Shown in pieces: positions 17,109-24,539 of a stretch of DNA of 64,000 nucleotides. The position numbers were made by a program, and so were the translations under genes. Location of the stretch: contig JADCCN010000008.1 of the NCBI GenBank assembly GCA_020252645.1, positions 25,886-89,885 of the forward strand, given 5' to 3'. The stretch's first letter is position 1. Every line of letters starts with the position of its first letter. Source of the stretch: Methylobacterium sp. GTDB taxonomy: Bacteria > Pseudomonadota > Alphaproteobacteria > Rhizobiales > Beijerinckiaceae. The notes under the pieces were generated by a model. The model was not told where the DNA came from and ran no database searches. It was given only the letters and a program-made list of their open reading frames with translations.

Positions 17109-17816
17109 TCATCCTCCCAGAAAGAGCCGACGGATATCGGGGTCTGCCGCGAGCGCCCTGCCCTCGCCTGTCGCAATGTCGCGGCCCGCGACGAGCACGT
17201 AGCCGCGATGGGAGATTTCGAGCGCCTCAAGCGCGTGCTGCTCGACCATGAGGATCGGCAGCCCGCCGGCATTGAGCGCGAGAATGGCATCCATGAGATC
17301 GGCCGCAGCCCCGGGCGCGAGCCCGGCCGTCGGTTCATCCAGCAAGAGCAGCTTCGGCGCGGTCATCAGCCCCATGGCCATGGCGAGGATCTGCCGCTGG
17401 CCGCCCGAGAGCGTGCGGGCGAGCGCGCCCTTCTTCCCGGCGAGCATGGGGTAGCGCGCATAGAGCGCCGCGCTGCGCTCTGCCGCCCTGGAAGGATCGA
17501 GAAAGGCGGAAATCGAGAGGTTCTCGGCCACCGTCATGGTGCCGAAGACGTTCCTCTCCTGCGGCACGAAGGCAATGCCCGCCTTCGCGCGGCCGAGGGC
17601 ATCCGTGCCCTCGATGGCCTGCCCCTCGAAAAGGATGCGCCCTGCCCCGAGCGTCAGCAGCCCCGCAACGGCCTTCAGCAGGGTGGATTTCCCCGCCCCA
17701 TTCGGCCCGATGATCGAAACGATCTCTCCCGCCGCGACATGGATGGACGCGCCCTTGAGGATCTGCTCCTCCCGGTTGTAACCGGCCACGGCGCCTTCCA
17801 CGCAGAGGATCGTCAA
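17109..17816 (-). CDS. livF: Branched-chain amino acid-type ABC transporter ATP-binding protein LivF (system 2)
   Basis: 235-residue ATPase with Walker A GPNGAGKST near residue 37, signature LSGGQRQILAMAMG, Walker B LLLLDEPTAGLAPG and LMVEQHALEALEISHRGYVL. The C-terminus RLFLGG fits LivF. Its start overlaps the livG stop. The next gene downstream (binding protein) follows after a gap filled by a dispersed repeat. Confidence 0.9.
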   Translation of the reverse strand: MTILCVEGAVAGYNREEQILKGASIHVAAGEIVSIIGPNGAGKSTLLKAVAGLLTLGAGRILFEGQAIEGTDALGRAKAGIAFVPQERNVFGTMTVAENLSISAFLDPSRAAERSAALYARYPMLAGKKGALARTLSGGQRQILAMAMGLMTAPKLLLLDEPTAGLAPGAAADLMDAILALNAGGLPILMVEQHALEALEISHRGYVLVAGRDIATGEGRALAADPDIRRLFLGG

Positions 17817-18580
17817 TGCCGCCTCCCCAGATAGGCTTCCTGCACGTCTTCCCGCGCGGCGATCTCCTCGAAGCGGCCCTCGGCCATCACGCGGCCATTC
17901 GCCATGACGATCACCGGGTCGCAGAGGCGGCGGACCAGCGCCATGTCATGCTCGATGATGAGGATGGTGATGCCCTCGCGGTTGATGGCCGTGAGGTGCT
18001 CGCCGATTTCGCTGGCAAGCGTGGGATTCACGCCCGCCATGGGCTCGTCGAAGAGGATCATACGCGGCTCGCTCATGAGGGCGCGGGCGATCTCGAGGAG
18101 CTTCTTCTGCCCGCCGGAAAGGGCGGTCACCGGGTTGTCGATGACATGCGCGAGCTTCAGCCGGCGGGCGATGGAATGCGCTCGCTCCGCGAGACGATTT
18201 TCGGCCTGGCGGGTCCCGGATGAGCCGATCAGCGCCGCCAGAAGCCGGTCACCCGGCTGGTCCTGCCCGTGCAGCATCAGGTGCTGGAAAACCGTGAGCC
18301 TGGGGAAGCCGCGCGCAAGCTGGAAGCTGCGCGCCAGCCCCGCGCGCACAAGGGTTTCCGGCCGGCTGTTCGTGATGTCGGAACCGGCGAACCGCACCGT
18401 TCCGCCCCCGGCCGGATAAAGCCCCGAGACCACATTGAAAAGCGTGGATTTCCCCGCGCCATTCGGCCCGATCAGCCCCGTGAAGGACCCTTCGCGCACG
18501 CAAAGATCGACGCCGCGCAGCACCTCGACACCGTAAAAGGCGCGGCGAAGCCCCGAAATCTCCAGCGCGCCGATCATCAT
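17813..18580 (-). CDS. livG: Branched-chain amino acid-type ABC transporter ATP-binding protein LivG (system 2)
   Basis: 255-residue ATPase starting MMIGALEISGLRRAFYGVEV; ATG 18580 overlaps the tetR stop by four bases (ATG 18577 is the alternative). Walker A is GPNGAGKST; the LivG stretch is GLARSFQLARGFPRLTVFQH; the signature is LSGGQKKLLEIARAL, with Walker B MILFDEPMAGVNP and LIIEHDMALVRRL. The direct coupling to the TetR gene suggests that the regulator controls its own operon including this transporter. Confidence 0.9.
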   Translation of the reverse strand: MMIGALEISGLRRAFYGVEVLRGVDLCVREGSFTGLIGPNGAGKSTLFNVVSGLYPAGGGTVRFAGSDITNSRPETLVRAGLARSFQLARGFPRLTVFQHLMLHGQDQPGDRLLAALIGSSGTRQAENRLAERAHSIARRLKLAHVIDNPVTALSGGQKKLLEIARALMSEPRMILFDEPMAGVNPTLASEIGEHLTAINREGITILIIEHDMALVRRLCDPVIVMANGRVMAEGRFEEIAAREDVQEAYLGRRH

Positions 18581-19248
18581 GCCCTGCCCTTCCGGGCCTG
18601 CCCCATGGAAACAACCGCACCGCTTCCGCTGCCGGAGAGCTGCGCGCGCACATCGCGTTTCCAGAAATCGAGAAGGCCGGCATAATAGGCGGGATCGACG
18701 CGGATGATGCTCTGCGCGATCATCCCGCGGATGAGGCAGAGCGTGCCATTCATCAACGCGCGGGCGAATTCCGGCTCGACCCGATAGCGATCGGCGAGCT
18801 GGTTCCAGATGTTGTCGAGCGCCTGGTGCCATTCGCGCACCACGGGCCGCACCGTATCGAGGAAGGTCGCGTTTCGCCGGGCCTCGAGCATGAACTCGAG
18901 CGTGACGAGAAAGAGCCGGCGGTTCATCAATTCCCAGAGGAAATCGACGATATCGTCGGATGAGCCATTCTGGGCGATGAAGGCCCTCGTGAAAGCCCTC
19001 AATTCCTCGATGGCGATGAGCAGCATGTGTTCGATGGCGCTGGCGATCAATTCCTCGCGGCTCTTGAAGTGGTAAGTCAGCGCCCCGCGCGAAACACCTG
19101 CAGCTTCAGCGATATCGCTGGTCGAAGTACCGGCAAGACCCTTCTCGTGGATGAGCGTGATTGCCGCGTCGAGCAGCGCCGAACGGGTCTGCCCGGACCG
19201 CTCCTTCTGCGATCTCCGGGATCGCGGCACCGACATGGAGACCCCCAT
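18577..19248 (-). CDS. TetR-family transcriptional regulator
   Basis: 223-residue repressor-type protein. The N-terminal helix-turn-helix reads TSTSDIAEAAGVSRGALTYH followed by FKSREELI, the standard TetR fold; the C-terminal ligand domain (about 85-210) is helical and rich in Trp and Arg. The start is uncertain: ATG 19248 has AAAGGG upstream, while GTG 19275 and ATG 19236 are alternatives. First gene of the long minus-strand cluster and divergent from the HMG-CoA-lyase-like gene at 19411, so the 160-bp divergent region is the likely site of autoregulation. The ligand is unknown. Confidence 0.86.
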   Translation of the reverse strand: MGVSMSVPRSRRSQKERSGQTRSALLDAAITLIHEKGLAGTSTSDIAEAAGVSRGALTYHFKSREELIASAIEHMLLIAIEELRAFTRAFIAQNGSSDDIVDFLWELMNRRLFLVTLEFMLEARRNATFLDTVRPVVREWHQALDNIWNQLADRYRVEPEFARALMNGTLCLIRGMIAQSIIRVDPAYYAGLLDFWKRDVRAQLSGSGSGAVVSMGQARKGRA

Positions 19249-19410
19249 CACCCTTTCGATGAAACAAACAAACACGCTGGTTTTTTGCTGTCAATGGGAG
19301 GCGGGATTCCCCTGGCGCGTCGCGCGCTTCGACCTCGCTTGACAGGGATCATCCCGGCATGATTGCTCTTTTGAGACATGTTTTCCTGCTTTCCGACTGA
19401 AAAAACGATC

Positions 19411-20376
19411 ATGGATCGCGACGTCCTCATCAGCGAGGTCGGCCCGCGCGACGGGCTGCAGAGCATTGCGCGCATCATGCCGCTCGCGGCGAAAATCCAC
19501 TGGATTCGCGCCTTGGCCGGGGCGGGCGTCGCGGAGATCGAGATCGGCTCCTTCGTCCATCCGAAGCTCCTGCCGCAGATGGCGGATACGGGCGATGTCG
19601 CGGCGGAGGCGACCCGCCTCCCCGGTGTTTCCATTCTGGCGCTGGTGCCGAACCTGAAAGGCGCGGAACGGGCCTTCGCAGCGCGCGTGCCGCGTGTTTC
19701 GGTCCCGGTCTCGGTATCCGAGAGCCATTCGCGCAAGAACACCAACATGACGCCCGTGGAGGCGATCGGGCAGGTCCGGGCGATCGACCGGCATCGCCGA
19801 TCGCTGGGCCGGCCCCGGCTGCCGGGGCTCGAGGTCGGGCTCTCGACGGCCTTTGGCTGCACGATCGAAGGTGCCATCGACGAGGATCAGGTCATCCGCC
19901 TCGCGGAGATGGCGGCTGAGGCAGGTGCCGATTCGGTCGGCCTTTCGGACACCACCGGAATGGGCAACCCCGCGCAGGCGAAGCGCCTGTTCACGCGGCT
20001 GCGCGGGGCGCTGGGCGAGAAGGCGGGCGGCGCGCATTTCCACAACACGCGCGGCCAGGGCCTCGCGAATGTCTGGGCGGCGCTGGAAGCGGGGGTGCGC
20101 ACCTTTGATTCGTCACAGGCCGGCCTTGGCGGCTGCCCCTATGCGCCAGGCGCGACGGGCAATATCGTCACCGAGGATCTCGTCTTTTTGCTGGAAGCGG
20201 CGGGATTTCGCACCGGCATCGATATCGGGAAGCTCATCGCGGCGCGCGCCATTCTGGCCGAGGCGCTGCCGGGCGAACCGCTTTACGGGCACGTGCCCGA
20301 GGCCGGTCTGCCGAAAGGTTTCCTGCCCGCCGCGCGCATGGCAGACCGAGGCAGACCGAGCGTGAGCGCACCTTGA
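19411..20376 (+). CDS. mvaB: Hydroxymethylglutaryl-CoA lyase-like protein
   Basis: DRE-TIM metallolyase splitting HMG-CoA (or a related 3-hydroxy-3-methylacyl-CoA) to acetyl-CoA and acetoacetate in leucine-type catabolism. 321 residues from ATG 19411. Visible are SEVGPRDGLQ near residue 7 (catalytic Arg and metal Asp), the HxH metal pair in AHFHNTRGQGLAN, and the HMG-CoA-lyase signature AGLGGCPYAPGA with the catalytic Cys. An upstream in-frame Met (19378) is less likely. No acyl-CoA dehydrogenase or carboxylase of a leucine pathway is nearby, so the precise substrate is uncertain. Divergent from tetR. Confidence 0.85.
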   Translation: MDRDVLISEVGPRDGLQSIARIMPLAAKIHWIRALAGAGVAEIEIGSFVHPKLLPQMADTGDVAAEATRLPGVSILALVPNLKGAERAFAARVPRVSVPVSVSESHSRKNTNMTPVEAIGQVRAIDRHRRSLGRPRLPGLEVGLSTAFGCTIEGAIDEDQVIRLAEMAAEAGADSVGLSDTTGMGNPAQAKRLFTRLRGALGEKAGGAHFHNTRGQGLANVWAALEAGVRTFDSSQAGLGGCPYAPGATGNIVTEDLVFLLEAAGFRTGIDIGKLIAARAILAEALPGEPLYGHVPEAGLPKGFLPAARMADRGRPSVSAP

Positions 20377-20575
20377 TTGCCGTATTCCCGGGCGATGCTG
20401 ACCATCCCGATTCCCGCTCGCGGATCTTCACGCATTGCCGCGCCCGCGCCAAAAAACGACGGCGATCGGCCGGGACTGCCCCGCGACATCCCGGAAGCGG
20501 CAGAGCCATCGGCGCCGGCATGCTTTTTCAACCGGGCGGGTGACGGCCCCGGCGGGATGGCTTCGACCCCCGCGA

Positions 20576-20620
20576 GCAGGCCTCTTCGACAAGCAGGCCT
20601 CTTCGACAAGCGGGCCTCAG
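20576..20620. repeat. Short tandem repeat at the bciA 3' end
   Basis: Two identical 17-bp units GCAGGCCTCTTCGACAA (20576-20592 and 20593-20609) followed by a partial third (GCGGGCCTC). It lies in the 240-bp gap between the convergent mvaB-like and bciA genes and just touches the bciA stop region. The rest of that gap contains no recognisable gene. Confidence 0.6.
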
Positions 20621-21654
20621 AAGACGGCGTGATCGCCGCGTTCATCCCGGATTTCGCCCCGGATCAGACGAGCATAATGCTCGCGCAAGGTGTCGCTGCC
20701 GGTGGAGGGCGTTGCATCGGCTTCGTATCGTCCGGTTTCGGGGTTCCAGAGGAGCATGGATTCGCTGGCATAGTAATGCCCGATGCCCGCGAGTTCCGCC
20801 TTGTCCGCCATCCGGGCGCTGACATGCCCGAGTGCGGCGAGAACCGCGCGGATGGTCGAGATCATCCCCAGCGGCACGGAGCGGAACTTCGCCGGGCGCC
20901 CGATGAGGTCGAACAGCATCTCGCCCTGTTCGCGCGGCGTCAGGGCCGCGCCGGGGCCGCCGATCGGCAGGATGCGGTTCCAACGGCTCGTATCCTCGAG
21001 GCAACCGGCAATGAAGCGGCCGAGATCGCGGTCGCTGACGGGTTTGCAGGCGGTCAGGCGGCCATCGCCGAAGACCAGGAAAGGCCGGCCCCTTTTCACC
21101 CGCTCCACCTGCCCGGACAGCGACTTGAAGAAGGCTGTGGGCCGCACGATGGAATAGGTCAGGCCGGATTCCATCAATTCGCGTTCGAAAGCGAGCTTCG
21201 CCTGCTGGAAGGGCAGCTTCGGCTTCTGCACGCAGATGGCCGAGAGCAGCACCATCTGCCCCACACCCGCCTGTCGGGCAATCGCGAGCGCCTGTTGATG
21301 CGCGCGATGGTCGATCGCCCAGGCATCCCGCGCCATGCCCGTGCGCGAGGCGAGGCAGGAGACCAGCGCATCGAAGCTCTCGCCACGAAATCCATCGGCG
21401 GCAAGCGAGGCCGGATCGGTCACATCGCCGAAGCGCAGGGCCGCGCCGGGCAGAAGGCCGGCAAGATCCTCCGCGGACAAGGCTCCGCTAATTCCGGCAC
21501 AGGGCCGGATGAAGCAAACCACCTCATGGCCGCGGGCCACAAGAGCGGCGGCCGTGGCACGCCCGATCGTGCCGGTCGCGCCCAGAACGAGCACGCGCCG
21601 GGGCCGTGCGGGCTCCTGGCCGGTTTCGGCATCGCGGGCATGGGCAAAAGGCAT
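20617..21654 (-). CDS. bciA: Divinyl (proto)chlorophyllide 8-vinyl reductase, BciA type
   Basis: Reduces the C8 vinyl group of divinyl (proto)chlorophyllide in (bacterio)chlorophyll synthesis using NADPH. 345 residues with the dinucleotide motif GATGTIG at 25-31 and the highly characteristic BciA stretches LLSAICVQKPKLPFQQAKLA, YSIVRPTAFFKSLSGQVERV and FGDGRLTACKPVSDRDLG, ending TPSTGSDTLREHYARLIRGE. This set distinguishes BciA from general NmrA-like reductases. No other pigment gene is present in the window, so it is separated from any photosynthesis cluster. Confidence 0.85.
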   Translation of the reverse strand: MPFAHARDAETGQEPARPRRVLVLGATGTIGRATAAALVARGHEVVCFIRPCAGISGALSAEDLAGLLPGAALRFGDVTDPASLAADGFRGESFDALVSCLASRTGMARDAWAIDHRAHQQALAIARQAGVGQMVLLSAICVQKPKLPFQQAKLAFERELMESGLTYSIVRPTAFFKSLSGQVERVKRGRPFLVFGDGRLTACKPVSDRDLGRFIAGCLEDTSRWNRILPIGGPGAALTPREQGEMLFDLIGRPAKFRSVPLGMISTIRAVLAALGHVSARMADKAELAGIGHYYASESMLLWNPETGRYEADATPSTGSDTLREHYARLIRGEIRDERGDHAVF

Positions 21655-22096
21655 GAAAATCCGATGGTTCGACGGGAAGGTGCTCCCAACACAGGCCTCA
21701 CGGAAAGCGGCTTCCCCGCAAGGCTAGCGCCGCTCGCCGGTTTTGGCCACCCGCCGAATGCCCCTGAAGAACGGACAGAAGTGCTGCCGCGCCGCCTTCC
21801 CGCGTGGCAGCGCCCGCCTCGATCCGTTCCTGCGCTGCCCTCGACTGTTCAAGCCTGAAGTCGCCGAAGACCCGTGAGGAAATCCTGCCCTCGGCGAAGG
21901 CCGCAAAGGGGCTCGACCGCCGCCCGATCTTCGATCTCCATCCGTCGAGGAACCCACAGACGCGCTCGATTGCGACATCCGGCGCGAAGCGAGGGGGCGC
22001 CAGGCCCCGCCAAGGCACTGGCGGAATCGCTCCGAATGCGAGAACAATCCGGCATGATCCCGAGGCGAGGCCTCGAAAGGCCCGGAAGGAATGTCC
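21655..22096. other. Intergenic region between bciA and aldehyde dehydrogenase, with a possible coding remnant
   Basis: 442 bp between divergent genes. A minus-strand frame across about 21720-22000 stays open with fairly GC-rich third positions and translates to a plausible but unrecognised stretch (DVAIERVCGFLDGWRSK...RISSRVFGDFRLEQSR). It has no start or ribosome-binding site of its own because its frame continues into the antisense of the aldehyde dehydrogenase. It may be a gene remnant or chance. The promoters of both flanking genes must lie here, but no box is clear. Confidence 0.4.
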
Positions 22097-23545
22097 ATGA
22101 CCGCGCAATTCTCGAACTTCATCGCTGGCGAGAGCGTCCGCGCCGCAAGGATGCTGCCGAATATCAACCCCTCGAACACCCATGACGTGATCGGCGAGTT
22201 TGCGAGCGGCACCAACGCTGATGTCAACAACGCGGTCGCCGCCGCGAAAGCCGCCTTTCCCGCCTGGTCGCGCAGCAATCCGCAGGAGCGGCACGACATC
22301 CTCAAGCGCGCCTCCGACGAGGTGATGGCGCGCAAGGATGAGCTGGGGCGCATTCTGAGCCGCGAGGAAGGCAAGACGCTGGCCGAGGGCATCGGCGAGG
22401 CGACCAGGGCCGGGCAGATCCTCATCTTTTTTGCCGGCGAAGCCCTGCGCCTCCATGGCGAGGTCGTGAACTCCATCCGTCCGGGCGTAGGCATCGAGGT
22501 CACGCGGGAGGCTTTGGGTGTCATCGGCATGATCACGCCGTGGAATTTCCCGATCGCCATTCCCGCCTGGAAGCTCGCGCCGGCGCTCGCCCATGGCAAT
22601 ACGGTGGTGATCAAGCCGGCGGAACTCGTGCCGCATTCGGCCTGGGCGCTTTGCGACATTCTCCATCGGGCGGGGTTGCCCAAGGGGGTGCTGAACCTCG
22701 TCATGGGCAAGGGCTCGGTGGTGGGCCAGGCGATCATCGACCACAAGGATGTTGCGGCGATCTCGTTTACGGGCTCGGTCGGCACCGGGCGGCGCATCGC
22801 GGCGGCCAGCATCGCCTCCACGCCCATGAAGAAGGTGCAGCTCGAAATGGGCGGCAAGAACCCGCTCGTCGTGCTCGACGATGCCGATCTCAGGACCGCC
22901 GTGGAATGCGCCGCGAATGGCGCGTTCTTCTCCACCGGTCAGCGCTGCACGGCCTCCTCGCGCCTGATCGTGACCGAGGGCATCCACGACCGCTTCGTTG
23001 CCGCGCTGACCGAGCGGATGCAGGCGCTCGTGGTGGATGATGCGCTCAAGGCCGGCACGCATATCGGCCCGGTGGTCGACGCGAAACAGCTCGAGGTCGA
23101 CGAGGGCTACATCGCGCTCGGCCGCTCGGAAGGCGCGAAGCTGCATTGGGGCGGCGAGCGGCTGAACCGCGAGAATCTCGGCTTCTATCTCCAGCCCGCG
23201 CTCTTCACGGAATGCACGAACCAGATGCGCCTCAGCCGCGAGGAAGTGTTCGGCCCGGTCGCGAGCGTGATCCGCGTCAAGGATTACGAGGAGGCCCTGG
23301 CGGTGGCGAACGACACCGAATTCGGTCTTTCTTCCGGCATCTGCACCACCAGCCTGAAACACGCCACGCATTATCGGCGAAACAGCGAGGCGGGCATGGT
23401 GATGGTGAACCTGCCGACCGCAGGCGTGGATTATCACGTGCCCTTCGGCGGCCGCAAGGGCTCGAGCTACGGCCCGCGCGAACAGGGCTCTTACGCCCGT
23501 GAGTTCTACACCACGGTCAAGACGGCCTATACCTTCGCAGGCTGA
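22097..23545 (+). CDS. NAD(P)-dependent aldehyde dehydrogenase
   Basis: Oxidises an aldehyde to the acid. 482 residues from ATG 22097 (GGAAGGA six bases upstream; the ATG at 22091 is too close to that site). Motifs are GMITPWNFPIAIPAWK with the catalytic Asn, SFTGSVGTGRRI for the cofactor, LEMGGKNPLVV with the catalytic Glu, FFSTGQRCTASSR with the nucleophilic Cys, and EVFGPVASV. Overall it resembles 2,5-dioxovalerate (ketoglutarate semialdehyde) dehydrogenases, but substrate assignment from sequence is weak. It stands alone, converging on the fnr gene. Confidence 0.88.
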   Translation: MTAQFSNFIAGESVRAARMLPNINPSNTHDVIGEFASGTNADVNNAVAAAKAAFPAWSRSNPQERHDILKRASDEVMARKDELGRILSREEGKTLAEGIGEATRAGQILIFFAGEALRLHGEVVNSIRPGVGIEVTREALGVIGMITPWNFPIAIPAWKLAPALAHGNTVVIKPAELVPHSAWALCDILHRAGLPKGVLNLVMGKGSVVGQAIIDHKDVAAISFTGSVGTGRRIAAASIASTPMKKVQLEMGGKNPLVVLDDADLRTAVECAANGAFFSTGQRCTASSRLIVTEGIHDRFVAALTERMQALVVDDALKAGTHIGPVVDAKQLEVDEGYIALGRSEGAKLHWGGERLNRENLGFYLQPALFTECTNQMRLSREEVFGPVASVIRVKDYEEALAVANDTEFGLSSGICTTSLKHATHYRRNSEAGMVMVNLPTAGVDYHVPFGGRKGSSYGPREQGSYAREFYTTVKTAYTFAG

Positions 23546-23567
23546 GAGATCACGATCGGGGAGCCGG

Positions 23568-23594
23568 GCACCGGCCGTTCAGGAGCGCCGGTGC
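23568..23594. terminator. Hairpin between convergent aldehyde dehydrogenase and fnr genes
   Basis: Perfect 8-bp inverted repeat GCACCGGC ... GCCGGTGC with an 11-base loop, 22 bp after the aldehyde dehydrogenase stop and adjoining the stop of the fnr-type gene on the other strand. No long T run follows on either side, so terminator function is a suggestion from position. Confidence 0.45.
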
Positions 23595-23595
23595 T

Positions 23596-24366
23596 TCAAT
23601 TGCCGAGTATTTCCTCAAGCCGCGCAGCATCGAGAATGCGCACGCCATCCGGCACATCCAGGATGATGCGCTCGCGCATCCAGCGCGCGAGCGTGCGCGA
23701 AACGGTCTCGATCGTGAGGCCCAGATGGTCGGCGATGTCCTGCCGCCCCATCGGCAGCGGCACGGTCGGCGACGGGCCCTGGATGCGCTTCAGACGCTGC
23801 CACCACTTGATCAGGAACGAGGCGACCCGCTCCTCCGCCCTTCTGCGGCCCAGAACCACCATGTGCTCTTGCGCAATCACAAGTTCATGCGAGGCGACTT
23901 CGTGCATCTTGCGCATCATGCTGGGATGACGCTCCATCAGCGCCATGAACCGCGGGCGCTCGAACCGGCAGAGGCTCACCTTGGTCAGGGCATCGGCGGT
24001 GAAGCCGAATCGCGGCTCCAGCGACAGGCCGAGGAAGTCTCCCGGCATGGCGAAGCCCACGATCTGGCGGCGTCCGTCCGGCAGGTCATAGTGCAGACGC
24101 AGGGTGCCGGCGGTGATGGTGTAGAGCGAAGTCGCCGCGTCACCTTGCGAGAAAAGCGTGTTTTTCGGCGCCAGCGATGCGTGATGCATGATGGCGTCGA
24201 GTTCATGGATTTCCTGGTCCTCCAGCGCGGAACAGACTGAAAGAAGTCGCACGCGGCAATTCTGGCACACGCTTCGGCAACCCGAGGCGTCAAGGCAGCC
24301 GCTTGGCGCCAGTGCGGGCTCGGAAGAACGATCATCCAATTCCATGGCGACTTTCCCCCCGGCCAA
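23596..24366 (-). CDS. Crp/Fnr-family oxygen-responsive regulator (FnrN/FixK-like)
   Basis: Transcription factor of low-oxygen gene control. The 256-residue protein has an N-terminal cysteine cluster C34-x2-C37-x7-C45 (extra Cys24 and Cys30) and a central Cys133, the four-cysteine pattern expected of a 4Fe-4S oxygen sensor as in Fnr. The cyclic-nucleotide-like barrel spans about 55-150. The helix-turn-helix (GRQDIADHLGLTIETVSRTL, 207-226) carries E220-TV-S223-R224, the Fnr-type recognition residues for TTGAT-N4-ATCAA. It is divergent from ccoN, and exactly that sequence occurs between them. ATG 24345 is an alternative start. Confidence 0.9.
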   Translation of the reverse strand: MAGGKVAMELDDRSSEPALAPSGCLDASGCRSVCQNCRVRLLSVCSALEDQEIHELDAIMHHASLAPKNTLFSQGDAATSLYTITAGTLRLHYDLPDGRRQIVGFAMPGDFLGLSLEPRFGFTADALTKVSLCRFERPRFMALMERHPSMMRKMHEVASHELVIAQEHMVVLGRRRAEERVASFLIKWWQRLKRIQGPSPTVPLPMGRQDIADHLGLTIETVSRTLARWMRERIILDVPDGVRILDAARLEEILGN

Positions 24367-24462
24367 CGGATTAGCTCAGACTACGCTGTCAGACAGGCTC
24401 GGACAATGCATGGATCGTGCGAAAATGTCGCAGCCCCCCTTCCCATGGTCCGATCCCTTGCG

Positions 24463-24476
24463 TTGATGCGGATCAA
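24463..24476. promoter_or_regulatory. Fnr/FixK box upstream of ccoN
   Basis: Perfect palindrome TTGATGCGGATCAA matching the Fnr/FixK consensus TTGAT-N4-ATCAA. It is centred about 70 bp before the ccoN start codon and about 104 bp from the start codon of the divergent fnr-type gene. It could therefore activate the cco operon and modulate the regulator itself. Supported by the E-SR recognition residues of the adjacent regulator. Confidence 0.9.
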
Positions 24477-24539
24477 GGCACCCGCGCGCCCCATCCGGAA
24501 TATGCGCTGCAATACCACCGGCAGCCGACGGAGAAGGGC

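Noticed and set aside
21698..23437. 579-codon minus-strand frame opposite the aldehyde dehydrogenase
   Set aside because: Long antisense frames are expected in GC-rich genes; the plus-strand protein has all catalytic motifs. Only the part outside the gene (21700-22000) is noted as a possible remnant.
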